From NCBI GenBank assembly GCA_032622095.1, contig CP136063.1:31498987-31562986 (forward strand): DNA of 64,000 nt, written 5' to 3'. Made by a program: the position numbers and the translations under genes. Position 1 is the first letter of the stretch, and every line of letters starts with the position of its first letter. The notes below the pieces were generated by a model, which saw only the letters and a program-made list of their open reading frames with translations, had not been told where the DNA came from and ran no database searches. The DNA comes from Siphonodentalium dalli. Lineage: Eukaryota; Mollusca; Scaphopoda; Gadilida; Siphonodentaliidae. Below are positions 11,149 through 23,059 of the stretch, piece after piece.

Positions 11149-11400
11149 ACTATGTAAATGATATTGTTCTATTCCGACCTCCGTTGTTTAAAACCACTTT
11201 TTGAAATGCCCTTTTCGGAGCTGACATATTTTTATTTTATATGACGCGTGTGTTCAGTACAGTAGCGTTTCTTTGGACACGAGTCTAACTGCGTCGTCTT
11301 TGTGATAAATTTAACTCTTGCATGAAATGTTCTGTAATATTTAATAAGGCAATTATATTAATACAACATACGGATCGATTGAGCCATCAACACTGGAGAC
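11149..11400 (+). promoter_or_regulatory. Family-shared 5' flank of zinc-finger gene A1
   Basis: The run ACTATGTA, GTTCTATTCC, then a 'TTAAAACCACTT' box and 'CCCTTTTC' also precedes the zinc-finger genes at 30.2 kb (minus), 34.8 kb and 43.5 kb with the same order and spacing. Its position 250-330 bp before the finger frame at all four loci suggests a shared promoter and/or 5' UTR. No single factor site is identified. Confidence 0.6.
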
Positions 11401-11480
11401 TGGAGAAGAGAAAAACACACCGGAGAATACTTCTCAAACACAGATGGACTCGTTTACCTGACAATTGTACGAGCAAATAG

Positions 11481-12878
11481 ATGTTCATTCCTATCAGTGC
11501 TATCTATGCTGGAAATCATACATCACATCTAAAACTTTGCTGTCACATAAAAAAAATCCACGCGGGAGATCGCCCACATGAATGTGATGTGTGCAAGAAA
11601 TCATTTTCAAGGTCGAGATACCTGACGAAACATAAGAGGAATCACATGGATCGCACGTATCAATGTGATGTGTGCGAGAAATCATTTACTCGGTTGTCTA
11701 GCCTGACGACACATAAGAAGATCCACACGGGAGATCGCCCGTATCAATGTGATGTATGCGATAAATCATTTACTCGGTCGAGTGATTTGAAGAAACATAA
11801 CATGCTCCACACTGGAGATCGCCCGTATCAATGTGATGTGTGCGATAAATCATTTACTCGGTCGAGTGACCTGTCTTCACATAAGAGGATCCACGCGGGT
11901 GATCGCCCGTATCGATGTGATGTGTGCGATAAATCATTTACTGAATCGAGTCACCTGACGAGACATAAGAGGATCCATACCGGAGATCGCCCGTATCAAT
12001 GTGAAGTTTGCGAGAAATCATTTAATGACTCGAGTCATCTGGCTTCACATAAGAGGATCCACAGCGGGGATCGCCCGTATGAATGCGATGTGTGCGAGAA
12101 ATCATTTACTGAGTCGAGTCACCTGACGAGACATAAGAGGATCCATACCGGAGATCGCCCGTATCAATGTGAAGTGTGTGAGAAATCATTTAATGACTCG
12201 AGTAATCTGGCTTCACATAAGAGGATCCACACGGGGGATCGGCCGTATCACTGTGATGTGTGCGATAAATCATTTACTGAATCGAGTCACCTGGCGAGAC
12301 ATACGAGGATCCACGCGGGTGATCGCCCGTATCAATGTGATGTGTGTGAGAAATCATTTAATGACTCGAGTAATCTGGCTTCACATAAGAGGATCCACAC
12401 GGGGGATCGACCATATCAATGTGATGTGTGCGATAAATCATTTAATCAGTCGAGTAACCTGACTGCGCATAAGAGGATCCACACGGGAGATCGCCCGCAT
12501 CAATGTGACGTGTGCGTGAAATCATTTAATCAATTAGGTTGTCTGACGGAACATAAGAGAATCCACACGGGGGATCGCCCGTATCAATGTGATGTGTGCG
12601 AGAAATCGTTTACTCGGTCGAGTGACATGGCGACACATCAGAGGATCCACACAGGGGATCGTCCATATCAATGCGATGTGTGCGAGAAATCATTTACTTA
12701 TTCGAGTGATCTGACGAAACATAAGAGGATCCACACCGGCGATCGCCCGTATCAATGCGATATGTGCGAGAAATCATTTACCCAGTCGAGTCACTTGACG
12801 GAACACAAGAGGATACATTCCGGGGATCGCCCATATCAATGCGATGTGTGCGAGAAAAGCATTTACTTATTCGAGTGA
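11481..12878 (+). CDS. C2H2 zinc-finger protein A1, 15 complete fingers
   Basis: An ATG at 11481 opens a 465-codon frame made almost wholly of classical C2H2 fingers (Cys-X2-Cys-X12-His-X3-His) joined by TGDRPY or AGDRPY linkers, from about residue 30 to the end. Such tandem arrays bind DNA in the nucleus and usually act as sequence-specific repressors or silencers. Fingers run from HECDVCKKSF through YQCDMCEKSF; a last finger breaks at EKSIYLFE. Compared with copy A2, an extra A in the run at about 11550 (8 versus 7) shifts the first finger out of frame. The same shift puts this array in frame with the ATG, which A2 lacks. The shared leader upstream is interrupted by a TGA (11459-11461). Alternating finger pairs (SFTESSHL then SFNDSS) show growth by two-finger duplication. 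No KRAB, BTB or SCAN domain is visible. Confidence 0.85.
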   Translation: MFIPISAIYAGNHTSHLKLCCHIKKIHAGDRPHECDVCKKSFSRSRYLTKHKRNHMDRTYQCDVCEKSFTRLSSLTTHKKIHTGDRPYQCDVCDKSFTRSSDLKKHNMLHTGDRPYQCDVCDKSFTRSSDLSSHKRIHAGDRPYRCDVCDKSFTESSHLTRHKRIHTGDRPYQCEVCEKSFNDSSHLASHKRIHSGDRPYECDVCEKSFTESSHLTRHKRIHTGDRPYQCEVCEKSFNDSSNLASHKRIHTGDRPYHCDVCDKSFTESSHLARHTRIHAGDRPYQCDVCEKSFNDSSNLASHKRIHTGDRPYQCDVCDKSFNQSSNLTAHKRIHTGDRPHQCDVCVKSFNQLGCLTEHKRIHTGDRPYQCDVCEKSFTRSSDMATHQRIHTGDRPYQCDVCEKSFTYSSDLTKHKRIHTGDRPYQCDMCEKSFTQSSHLTEHKRIHSGDRPYQCDVCEKSIYLFE

Positions 12879-13944
<1,066 letters not shown>

Positions 13945-14582
13945 AACATTTGCGCAGGGCAGTAGTCTTGTATCGTCTACTAGAGTTACATGGAAGGTGT
14001 TTGTAATTATGTACGTTTAATTTACTGGTACTGTACATTTAACCGCAGTGATTGAATTTACTTTACCAGTTAAAATATAAATCTTTTAATCTTCATCAAC
14101 ACTTGATGAGAGTCACTGCAATGATTATTGACATTCAAATTTGACAAGATTTTAATATGTTTTTCAATCATGGCTTACGTATTTAACTTGCAGTATATAC
14201 CAGTACACACAGAACAGTGATCTTAATATACACAGCCTATTCCAAAAAACATGTCCATATCCAATTGGCTCAGTACGACACATTACATTATATGTGACTA
14301 AACATTCTTTATATACAAGAACTTTGAAGAAATTTTCATTTCAAGTCAACTGACCAGTGTTTGCGTACTGACGTAACACGACCCACTATAACATATGAAA
14401 TGGTTCCCATCATGCGCATTTACATTTTTGTGTAAATACATTTTTGTTATTACATGAATTTACATCACACACAATTGTTTGTACTCGCACATTACAGTTC
14501 CACTGGCCGAAAGGACTCCCTGCCACATAAGTATTCTCCATATGACTCCTCATAAAACAAGCTTTTTCTCACTATCCCCCAC
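13945..14582. other. 3' flank of gene A1
   Basis: No gene is seen. AT-rich sequence, identical in layout to 46398-47040, probably includes the 3' UTR. No definite polyadenylation site was chosen. Confidence 0.4.
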
Positions 14583-15375
14583 CCATATAAAAATGTACCT
14601 GGGTAAATCCACCCAGGTTTTTAGGGCCGAAACCCAGGTATAAATCTATCTACCAAGACATCCACCAACATCAAGACCCCCTGAAACCTGGGTTTTACCA
14701 TGATTTACCCACCTGAAACAGGATAAAAAACCCTGGTATGGATAAACCTGGGTGTAATTACCCAGGTGACCACACCCAGGTGTACCCTACCTGGGTGTTT
14801 CCCACCCAGGTGTTTCCTACCTGGGTGTTTCCCCACCCAGGTGTACCATGGTGTTATTCACCCAGGTGTACCCTGATGTTTCCTACCTGGGTGTTTCCCA
14901 CCCAGGTTACCTTGGTTTTATTCACCCAGGTGTACCCTGGAGTTTCCTACCTGGGTGTTTCCCACGCAGGTGTACATAGGTGTTATTCACCCAGGTGTCC
15001 CCTGATGTTTCATGTTTCATACCTGGGTGTTTCCCACCAGGTGTACCTTGGTGTTATTCACCCAGGTGTACCATGATGTTTCCTACCTGGGTGTTCCCCA
15101 CCCAGGTGTACCTTGGTGTTTTCTTACGCCGGTGTACCTTGGTGTTTTCTTACCCAGGTGGATTTCCCATTGAGATGCCCCTGGGTTAGAAAACCCCAAG
15201 GTACACCCAGGTAAGGAAACACCAAGGTACACCTGGACAGGAAAACACCAAGGTACACCTGGGTAAGAAAACACCAAGGTACACCTGGGTAAGAAAACAC
15301 CAAGGTACAACTGGGTGGGAAACACCAAGGTACACATGGGTAGGAAACACCAAGGAACACCTGGGTGAATAACAC
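14583..15375. repeat. CCCAGGTG minisatellite with inverted halves, copy 1
   Basis: Units of about 30 bp built on CACCCAGGTGTACC and TACCTGGGTGTTTCC repeat from about 14740 to 15165. From about 15180 to 15375 the same unit runs in the opposite orientation (AAACACCAAGGTACACCTGG), so the locus is a large imperfect foldback centred near 15172. The left edge, CCCATATAAAAATGTACC, recurs inverted at the right edge of a related repeat at 60193-60215, suggesting an element terminus. Open frames here are repeat artefacts. Confidence 0.88.
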
Positions 15376-17117
15376 CACTGAGTGGGGATACCAAAGTGCA
15401 GCAATACAAGTTTATTCAAGGACAACAAACTAACTAAAGATAAAATACATATATAGAAACACATGTAATATATAAATATATAAACTCATTAAACTGCATG
15501 GGTTAAAACTTACTGACAACAAGAGTTGGGTTAAAATTTTGATTAAAAAACACTTGCAAATTCCCTCTTCATACATGTATATGGTATGTTAGGCAAGTTA
15601 CATGTACATGTAGTTGCAATGTATACCGGTACATGACATACCGGTGGACACAAAAATCATTATTTTAGTTCCAATGTCATTTACCAGAATACATGTACAT
15701 GTTGTACCTTGCAACTACATCTACAGGGAGGTAGTTTTGTCTCATTGAAACTTTCTCCCTTTGAATGACATAAACTAATGTCAGTATACACATGAGCCAT
15801 GATGTGAAATACACACCAAAATTATTTCTTAGTCTGAGGGCATGTTTCCTGTCATTATCTTACTGCTTACAAATATAGATTTGTAATAGTGTGCTGTAAT
15901 GCTCCAGAAATAGTCATATTTTGTCCTGGTTCATAAGAACACATTATTTCTTAGTGTTAGAAGGACATGTTGCCTGTTATTATTTGACTCATAAACCCCC
16001 AAATGTACATGTAAACAGAACATTTGGGAAAGAGACACACCATCTTTTTTTTTATATCAGTAGCAATTGATCAGATAGCAAAATATGCTATAAAAAATAG
16101 ATTTCAGATGGTAGAGATTAAACAATCACATTAATTGCACCAACTCGAAACAGTTAACATACCCTGCAGAATCCAGACTATGATCAAGGAGGGTGTCACA
16201 CACACCCCCACCCGCTTTGGTATGCGATATTCAGGCCATTTTCAGGTGGTATGCTATATACATACCCAATGTTATCTGGTACCAGGATTTCACACAGTAA
16301 TATAACCGGCATTCATGATTCAGCAAAAAGGCTAGTATGCAGATATAATACCGGTAGCAGAAAATTATACAAATTTTGAGTATTTTCCAGCCTAAACAGT
16401 CCCAAGTGATATATTTTTATCTAATTCAGTCTAATACCTCTTGATATGTTGATGTTTTGGATACTATTTCAGCAAATGTGAGAAAACTGTGAACTTGTAT
16501 TCAGTATTCATGGGTGGTAGGGGGGTAACACCAGCATAAAGGCCACTCACAATTGAATACACCAGTATGGAAGGTGTCACCACCCCCACCCCCAATACCA
16601 GTTAATGTAAAAGGTTGAATCATGCGTACCAGTTACAAGTAAGAAAATATTGAATGAAAAGTAATATTACACTAATAATATAGTTTTCATATACATGTAC
16701 TAGTATTTGCTGAAGTTGTATCCATAACTTCTACATATACTATAGATAATAGACTGAATTACATCATAAATGTCATTTGGCTGGTAAATAGTAAAACAAA
16801 ATTAATTTTGTGCCAGAAAATCTGCGAACCGGCATTTTTGTTGAATCCTGAATACCGGTTAAACTGTGCAAATGAATCCCGACTACCAAATTAGCAGAGG
16901 GGTATGAATCATGCGTACCGCCTGAAAATTGTACTTAAATGTTTTCAATTTACTTCATTTACAAGTACATGTACCTGCACATGTAGCTGATTCACCTAAC
17001 AATGTTTTCATCTTTAAATATGTGAGATCCAACCGGAAATCATTTGAGTACTGTGCATAAGTCCGAGAGTCTGATAACCTGGGTATTTAATAGTCCCAAT
17101 GTTTGGTTATTATACAG
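15376..17117. other. Non-coding DNA
   Basis: No coding frame is supported. The region is AT-rich with repeated ACATGTACATGT words (for example about 15600-15625 and 15690-15705) and CACACCCCCACCC / CACCCCCACCC short tracts near 16200 and 16580. Confidence 0.4.
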
Positions 17118-18190
17118 TGTATATTGTCTCAAAATGTGTAATCTCAATGCCCAGTTTATAGCGAGGCAGTCAGGTCACAAAATATATTACCCAAAGCATC
17201 AGTACATGTATGCATAAACTATCAATTGCATAAATATTGCATTAATTTGTGTACATTTGTATGGGCAATACATGTTATGTCATGAGTAATTTATTTTGTA
17301 TGAGGGTAATACTATTACCATACTTGTACATTTGTATATAACTAAATTAATTCTTTCAAACCCGGGTACCATGAATTGAACCGTTGGACCATTTGAACCC
17401 TCAAACTATTGAACTTCCTGACAATCGAACTACTAGTAATGAACACTCTGACTAACGCACTGTACATGATTGAGTTAATGGTTATGTGACCTCAGGAATT
17501 GGTCCAAGTAATTTTTCTGATTTACTAGTAAATGTCATTCAAATTGTTCCAATTGTATCGACCTACCGATTTTTTGTTTTCATCCAAATTTCAATGAAGG
17601 ACTACACACGTGTACCAGTACACGTAAATGTACCAAGACGGTCCAAGAGGCCCCCATTTACAATGAGAGGCCGCAATAATAATAGTCTCCCAAGTTGTAA
17701 TCTTCAGGCTCAGTTTATAGCGACAGTTACATGTAGGTAACATACTAGTAGTAGACACCCAATTATACACAAAATATCTTCCCCAAAGCATCTATCAGTA
17801 CATCTACATGCCCAGGCCCCTGGGGAAAAAAAACTGAAATACCAATATAGACTATACCAGTCGCTGGTATAGTCTATATTGGTATTATTGTATTTTTCTC
17901 CAGGGGTTTGTGAAGTTGTGAGTAGATATATTCATAAAATATCAATTGGATAAAACATGCATTGTGTACATGCACATGTACATGTGTATATCGACAATAC
18001 ATGTTACATGTAAGTCTCAAGTAAATAACTTCTATATTTCTGCTTTAAATGTCAATCAAATTGTCCCCATTATATGGACTTATCGATTTTTGGTTTTCAT
18101 GAATTGCATTCAAAAAGCCAAATTACACTGAGGAACTATACACATGTAAATGTATTAAAAGCCCTCCATTTGCAACGAGAGGCTGCAAAT
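17118..18190. repeat. Degenerate tandem repeat, period about 600-690 bp, copy 1
   Basis: A unit with 'CCCAGTTTATAGCGA', 'CCAAAGCATC.AGTACAT', 'TATCAATTG.ATAAA' and 'ATACATGTTA', followed by 'AACCCGGGTA', 'ATTGAACCCTCAAACTATT' and 'TTGGTCCAAG', occurs at 17118-17690 and again, diverged, at 17690-18190. Copy 1 lacks about 222 bp of the second unit that copy 2 retains (50479-50700). A 23-bp-arm hairpin sits inside the second unit. Confidence 0.7.
17838..17886. repeat. Perfect 23-bp inverted repeat, 3-bp loop
   Basis: Arms 17838-17860 and 17864-17886 are exact complements (AATACCAATATAGACTATAC at the outside) around TCG. The surrounding CCCCTGG and CCAGGGG words are also complementary. The hairpin is identical in copy 2 at 50286-50334. 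It may be a tiny foldback element or a structured RNA; neither is shown. Confidence 0.85.
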
Positions 18191-20190
18191 GAGTAAGGCA
18201 GTGATGCAGTGTGCAACTGCACCAATTCTATAATCTACCCACAAAGTGACATATAATGGTCTATCCCTAAATAGAACATATGGTACATGTACGTCATGGT
18301 AAGTACTGTAAAAAATTATCTGGTGAAAGGCTGTCTTGAGAAAAATTAATGTGGTGTACCACGGTTGAAACACTGCAGTAATTCACTTGGTTACAGCCGT
18401 TAACAAAAATATTACTGCAGTAAGATTTAATACCAGCGGATACTGCATTAGTGTTTAAATGGCTTGGGTTGTTCATAGTTGAATAATCGACAATAAAAAA
18501 TCAAGTCGGAGTAGACTAATCGACCCATTTCCATGGAAAACTTCCAATTTGCTATGTGGTTATTGAGTTAAAATCAATGAGAGATAACTGTAGTTCCCAT
18601 TTTGTGTGGGACGTACTGATTCATTGTATTGGGATACACTGTGACTATCAATGATACACGTATCATATCATGTGTATTGTGATACAGGAAATCAAGTAAT
18701 ATTTTAAGATGGGAATGTGTTAACTTGAGCAAAACCTGTAATTTCCAAAGTTTAAATGCCTATTATGTGTATTAACTCATATAGCTAAATAATAATGGTG
18801 CTCAATCAGATTTGAATGTCCCCATATAATCAGATTCCAACAACAACAACAACAACATTTAAAAAAATGCTGCTTCATTTATCAGAATCGATTAATTGCC
18901 CAAAAATAATGCTAACCACTGTCAACTACATGTATAGTATAAAATTGCCCGATACGTGATATTTATCAACATGTTGTTCGATGAAGTTTGGCCTTATTAT
19001 CAACACAAAGCCTCTTGATTTATACAGTTGCTATCGAAACATGCTACATGTGTGATATAAGGTCGTACTGAAAACACAATATGCATTACAACTATTAAAT
19101 ATTCAATAAAGTTCGCATATGACGTCATACGTTTATCCGTTGTGGCTCAGTTTCTAATGATAACTTTTCTTGAGACCAAATTCTTATATTCTGTGCGATG
19201 GTAGTTAAAGAGATGATAAACCACCTAGATTACTTTTGTTAAAATATTAACACAACATAATATATAAATTCTTTTTAATAGAGAATAAAAGAACAGGTTC
19301 AGTCGACGTTATCTCAGCATATTAGAGTCCACTAACCCCTCTTGTTGCGACCCTTCCCGAAAGTTCGAAAGTGGAAGGGAACGCCGAAAGGCCGTGGAGT
19401 CACGCACAGAGAAACCGATGACGGCTTTATATATGCGGTTCATACATGTATACACAAAACGTTTGAATTTCGTAGACTTGCACCATTTTGGACACGTGCA
19501 TCTGCAGTCAAGCTGGCTGTTACTGGTCATATATCAAAATATATTTCTAATCTTCTGTCCACCAGTAGCAATGCACAGCATGACTACAGTCACCTGTGTT
19601 AATAATATATTCATGTCATAGTTATTTCAGAATTTCAGAACACTGACCCTTTTGAGAATATTAACATGGAGTAATTATTTTTCTAGCGCGTGTAAATTAT
19701 GAAAATAATAATAGACCTATTTGCTATCTAAGCACGGCCTGTGTGTATTTTTAAGGCTTTTAAGGTTTTAAGGTCTCGTTCACAAGATTATTCATATATA
19801 TCCAATCATTGACCCTTTTGAAATGAGTAATATGCACCAATTCTTTATGATTTTTTTTCTGTTTGTTTGTTTTATTTTATTTATTTTTGTCCACGTGTAA
19901 GTAAGTACATAAGTAAAATTTAAATATAAATTCACTGATACATGTTATTTGTGATATATTAACATGATTACTTAGACTGTGTCTTGTAAATTGACATGTA
20001 AATGTAAGTTTAAAGTCGATGATTTATTCCAAAATCAATAGAACAATGACCAATTATGTACATGAATGTGAATGCAAAGCTTGAGCAATCACTTGTAAAG
20101 GAAAACGAAGACGAGAAAATAAAACGGCTGAACTACCCACAATAGGAATGCATGTATGGTCATGCTATAGTTTGATTGGTGGCAATGCAC
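18191..20190. other. Non-coding DNA across the right edge of block copy 1
   Basis: No gene is recognised. A (CAA)n tract lies at about 18838-18856. The block edge is at 19021, where the left arm of a foldback element stops abruptly (the full element is at 51466-52318). Beyond it, single-copy AT-rich DNA contains a TGACGTCA word at about 19119 of unknown relevance. Confidence 0.45.
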
Positions 20191-21408
20191 TCAGAAACCA
20201 CCACCGGTGTAGAGAACCCCAGAGACCCCGATTGACTCCTCAAGGTCATACAGTTGACCTAACGTTGTTATGCGTTGGACCTTTCCGTAGAATGGTTGAA
20301 CAAATATAACACTGTCATAGGTCCAAGTTTTCTCTATTTTCTTGTCCTTAACGTACTGGCGACATCTACCGGCCATAAAAGATCTCACTTTTGTCAGATG
20401 TTCGTTGACATAAACACCTCTGCGGGCTGGTTTCCCCTTTAACAGCACACGAGCTTTGTAAAATCGTCTCCTCGATCGATATGAAACGAATTTCACAAGA
20501 ATAGAACGATCCTTCCGTTTAGGGTGTTCACTGCTTGCTCCGCCTGGCTCCCCGGACATATTTACATTCTGGGATTCATGGACGATTTCATCCGAACGAT
20601 GGCTTCGATCTATTTCGATCTCTTCCACTCGAATTCCCATATCATCAGCGAGATCGCGAATTAACGAATCAGTGCTCTCCCTGTCATTCTCCGTAATGCC
20701 AGAAACACGCAAGGAATTTCGCATACTGTAAGACCTCAGGTCGTCCACGGAATCCTGCAGCTGCGTTATTTCTCGTTTTTGACTGTTGACAATGTCTTCC
20801 AATTTCGAAATTCTGTTCTCAAATGACAATGCAACTTTGTCAACTGTTTTTTTGACTTCAGTTTCAACATTTTCAGCGAAAACTGACTTCAGAGATTGTC
20901 GCACAGATGGGCTCTGCAATGCTGCTATTATTCCAGCAATAAGCTCACTTTCAGGGGGTGCTCTCTGGAAGATAGGCCACGAAGCATCAAATCCCGGGTA
21001 TGGTGGGACTGGTGACATATGACGAAAAGATGAGTTTCCAGGATATCGTGGCATCATAGAACCATTTTGCCAATGAGATGGCTGAGCCCCTTGAGTGTAA
21101 GCGTGTTGGATCATTGGTGAGCCTTGCTGATACCCCCCGGATGAATAGTCCGGTACCACCATTGTGCTGTTTGCATAAGGATATCCGAAAACAGAACCTG
21201 AATCATTTAGGGGTTCGTCCCTTTGCTTCTTCGTGTCGATCGATTCCAACACACTGTCATCCGACCCCCTATTTCGTTTTGGTGTAGTCACGTCTGTTAC
21301 ACTTGCTTGTTGTCCACCGCTCATTGTTTGCTCCGGTTTGCTTTGGGCAGAACTGTCAACACGTATATTGTCTGTTGTTGTGACTTGTGCAGTCCCGTTA
21401 CTCGACAT
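20191..21408 (-). CDS. LINE ORF1-like RNA-binding protein
   Basis: An intact 405-codon frame starting with ATG. Residues 1-150 are polar and disordered (Ser, Gln, Pro, Tyr-rich). Residues about 165-235 form a predicted coiled coil (SFENRISKLEDIVNSQKREI then TQLQDSVDDLR). Next come an RRM-like segment starting RNSLRVSGI and a basic C-terminal domain with RSILVKF, VYVNEHLTKVRS and KKIEKTWTYDS. This order matches LINE ORF1 proteins, which trimerise, coat the element RNA and act as nucleic-acid chaperones. No reverse-transcriptase ORF follows it on the minus strand, so it is a 3'-truncated insertion, or a solitary intact ORF1 that could have been kept for host use. A Tx1/L1-type origin is likeliest, but the clade is uncertain. 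Confidence 0.8.
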   Translation of the reverse strand: MSSNGTAQVTTTDNIRVDSSAQSKPEQTMSGGQQASVTDVTTPKRNRGSDDSVLESIDTKKQRDEPLNDSGSVFGYPYANSTMVVPDYSSGGYQQGSPMIQHAYTQGAQPSHWQNGSMMPRYPGNSSFRHMSPVPPYPGFDASWPIFQRAPPESELIAGIIAALQSPSVRQSLKSVFAENVETEVKKTVDKVALSFENRISKLEDIVNSQKREITQLQDSVDDLRSYSMRNSLRVSGITENDRESTDSLIRDLADDMGIRVEEIEIDRSHRSDEIVHESQNVNMSGEPGGASSEHPKRKDRSILVKFVSYRSRRRFYKARVLLKGKPARRGVYVNEHLTKVRSFMAGRCRQYVKDKKIEKTWTYDSVIFVQPFYGKVQRITTLGQLYDLEESIGVSGVLYTGGGF

Positions 21409-21799
21409 GTTTACGCCTACAAGGCTGACTGGTCACCTTGTACAATTCAATTGTAATTTGTATGCATAAATCCACCAATTGTATACATTTGAAACAGTGA
21501 TTTGAAGACTATGCCGATAGAAATAGTGGGATAATTCGTTCATCGGTGGGAATCCTGCGGGCTAGGAGTACATACGATCAGACCGTTTTCAAACAAATAC
21601 ATACACTTTCAAATGTCAAAAAAAATAATCAGTTCATCTTGGCATGGGCATATTTCAAGGAATTGACAGAAATTATCAACTTGCCAGGCGAGAAAACACA
21701 TCCGAAATATCAATCCATAACATCCAGCCGACGAATAGCTATTTTTATTCCATTTTACATCATTTATTCACCGATTTTCCGGGAGGCGATTTAATTTAG
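21409..21799. other. Spacer between two LINE pieces
   Basis: No gene is seen. Its left part may be the 5' UTR of the minus-strand ORF1. Weak plus-strand frames show no LINE motif before about 21810. Confidence 0.4.
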
Positions 21800-22765
21800 T
21801 TGTCCACCATTACACCGGAAGTACTGATTGAGACATGGAAACACCGATTACTGATACCTATTGGTCGAATAACTGTAATAAAATCACTTATACTCCCAAA
21901 ATTAACACACCTTTTCATGTCACTTCCAAATCCAGATAAAACATTTATGAAAAAATTGGACACTATGCTTTATAATTTTCTATGGAATTCAAAACGTGAT
22001 CGAGTGAAACGCAAAGTTGTATGCCAAGATTACAAAAACGGTGGCTTGAAAATGGTTAATGTCAATAATTTTATGCTGTCAATGAAAATAACTTGGATGA
22101 GACGCCTCATAACAAAGAGCGCCAAGTGGATGCCCCTCACAGATATTCCATTGTGCGAAGACCCCATGTTCCTTACATATGAGCATGGCTATTTAGAGAA
22201 ACAGGCAAAGAAACTAACAAATCCATTCTGGCATGACGTTTTGTTATCATTTGTCAAATGTTTACAACAAAATGTGAACAATTGCAATATATCCACATGT
22301 ACGCTGTGGAATAATTCAAATATAAAACAATATGGAAACGTAATAAACTTCACTTCTTGGCGCGAAAGAGGGATTATGTATATAAATGATATGCTAGATA
22401 GTAAAGGTTTTTTTCTTTCACAAGAAGCCTTACATAAGACATTTAATGTACGCACAGACTTCATCAATATAAACACTATACAGCAGCAGATAAAATTAAC
22501 AGCAAAAAAGCTTGGCCAACAGATAACTCTAGTTTCTTATCCCATTCTACCCACTAACTTCAGCACTTTGCTTAAAAATTCGCGGGGAGGACAAGATTTT
22601 TACTTTGTCTGTTAATGTTTTCCCCAAAGAGTTGGCATAAAGATACGATTGCGAAAAATATACAGCACGATGTCAATCGAAACTTTCAGAATTCTTGAAA
22701 AACTGGTTCCTTATAGAAAAAGCTTTAAACAAACAGGCGACTTAATAAAAAATCGACAAAGTTAC
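21800..22765 (+). pseudogene. LINE ORF2 C-terminal fragment (Tx1/L1-like)
   Basis: The open frame 21800-22615 reads ETWKHRLLIPIGRITVIKSL, then LPKLTHLFMSLPNP, YNFLWNSKRDRVKRK, YKNGGLKMV and MKITWMRR. This is the usual succession found after the reverse-transcriptase domain of L1/Tx1-type LINEs. The frame opens at TTG-like codons with no reverse-transcriptase domain before it, so it is 5'-truncated. Past the stop at 22613-22615, shifted frames continue the C-terminal region for about 150 bp with further stops. It lies in opposite orientation to the neighbouring ORF1, so the two are not one element. Confidence 0.8.
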
Positions 22766-23059
22766 TTTAATTTTTAGACTCCTATCGATTATCACGCAGT
22801 CAGTTAAAACATATACTATCTACCACCATCTCCAGAATAGCCTCTATGTTGAGAGTTGAGTCCATCCGAAACATCCGACATATTTATAATACATTTACTA
22901 TATATACTATGCATATATTTATGTATTTTATAACTTTATACCACTGGTGTGCGAATGCTGTGAGCCAGGCGAGTGCGTGCAGTAAGAAAGAGATATGTGT
23001 GAACGCGAGGAATGCCATATATGTATACACATATCAATGCCATTGAACATTCTGTATTT
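22766..23059. other. Short non-coding spacer
   Basis: AT-rich, with no supported gene. It probably contains the junctions of the two flanking LINE fragments. Confidence 0.35.

Noticed and set aside
12169-12462. Second plus-strand frame inside the finger array (MKCVRNHLMTRV...)
   Set aside because: It is a shifted-frame shadow of the repetitive zinc-finger DNA, present in both block copies for that reason only.
11580-12870. Regular 84-bp repeats resembling a CRISPR array
   Set aside because: The period is exactly that of C2H2 fingers, the frame encodes Cys2His2 units, and there are no conserved repeats with unique spacers.
14738-15464. Several open frames reading GVPWCFLTQVYLGVF-like repeats on both strands
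   Set aside because: Artefacts of the minisatellite unit; frames occur on both strands and all phases.
16190-16600. CACACCCCCACCC tracts as possible regulatory or G-quadruplex sites
   Set aside because: Short, isolated tracts with no associated gene and no repeat of four regular G-runs.
19115-19130. TGACGTCA word as a CRE promoter site
   Set aside because: A single 8-base match in AT-rich DNA with no gene starting nearby.
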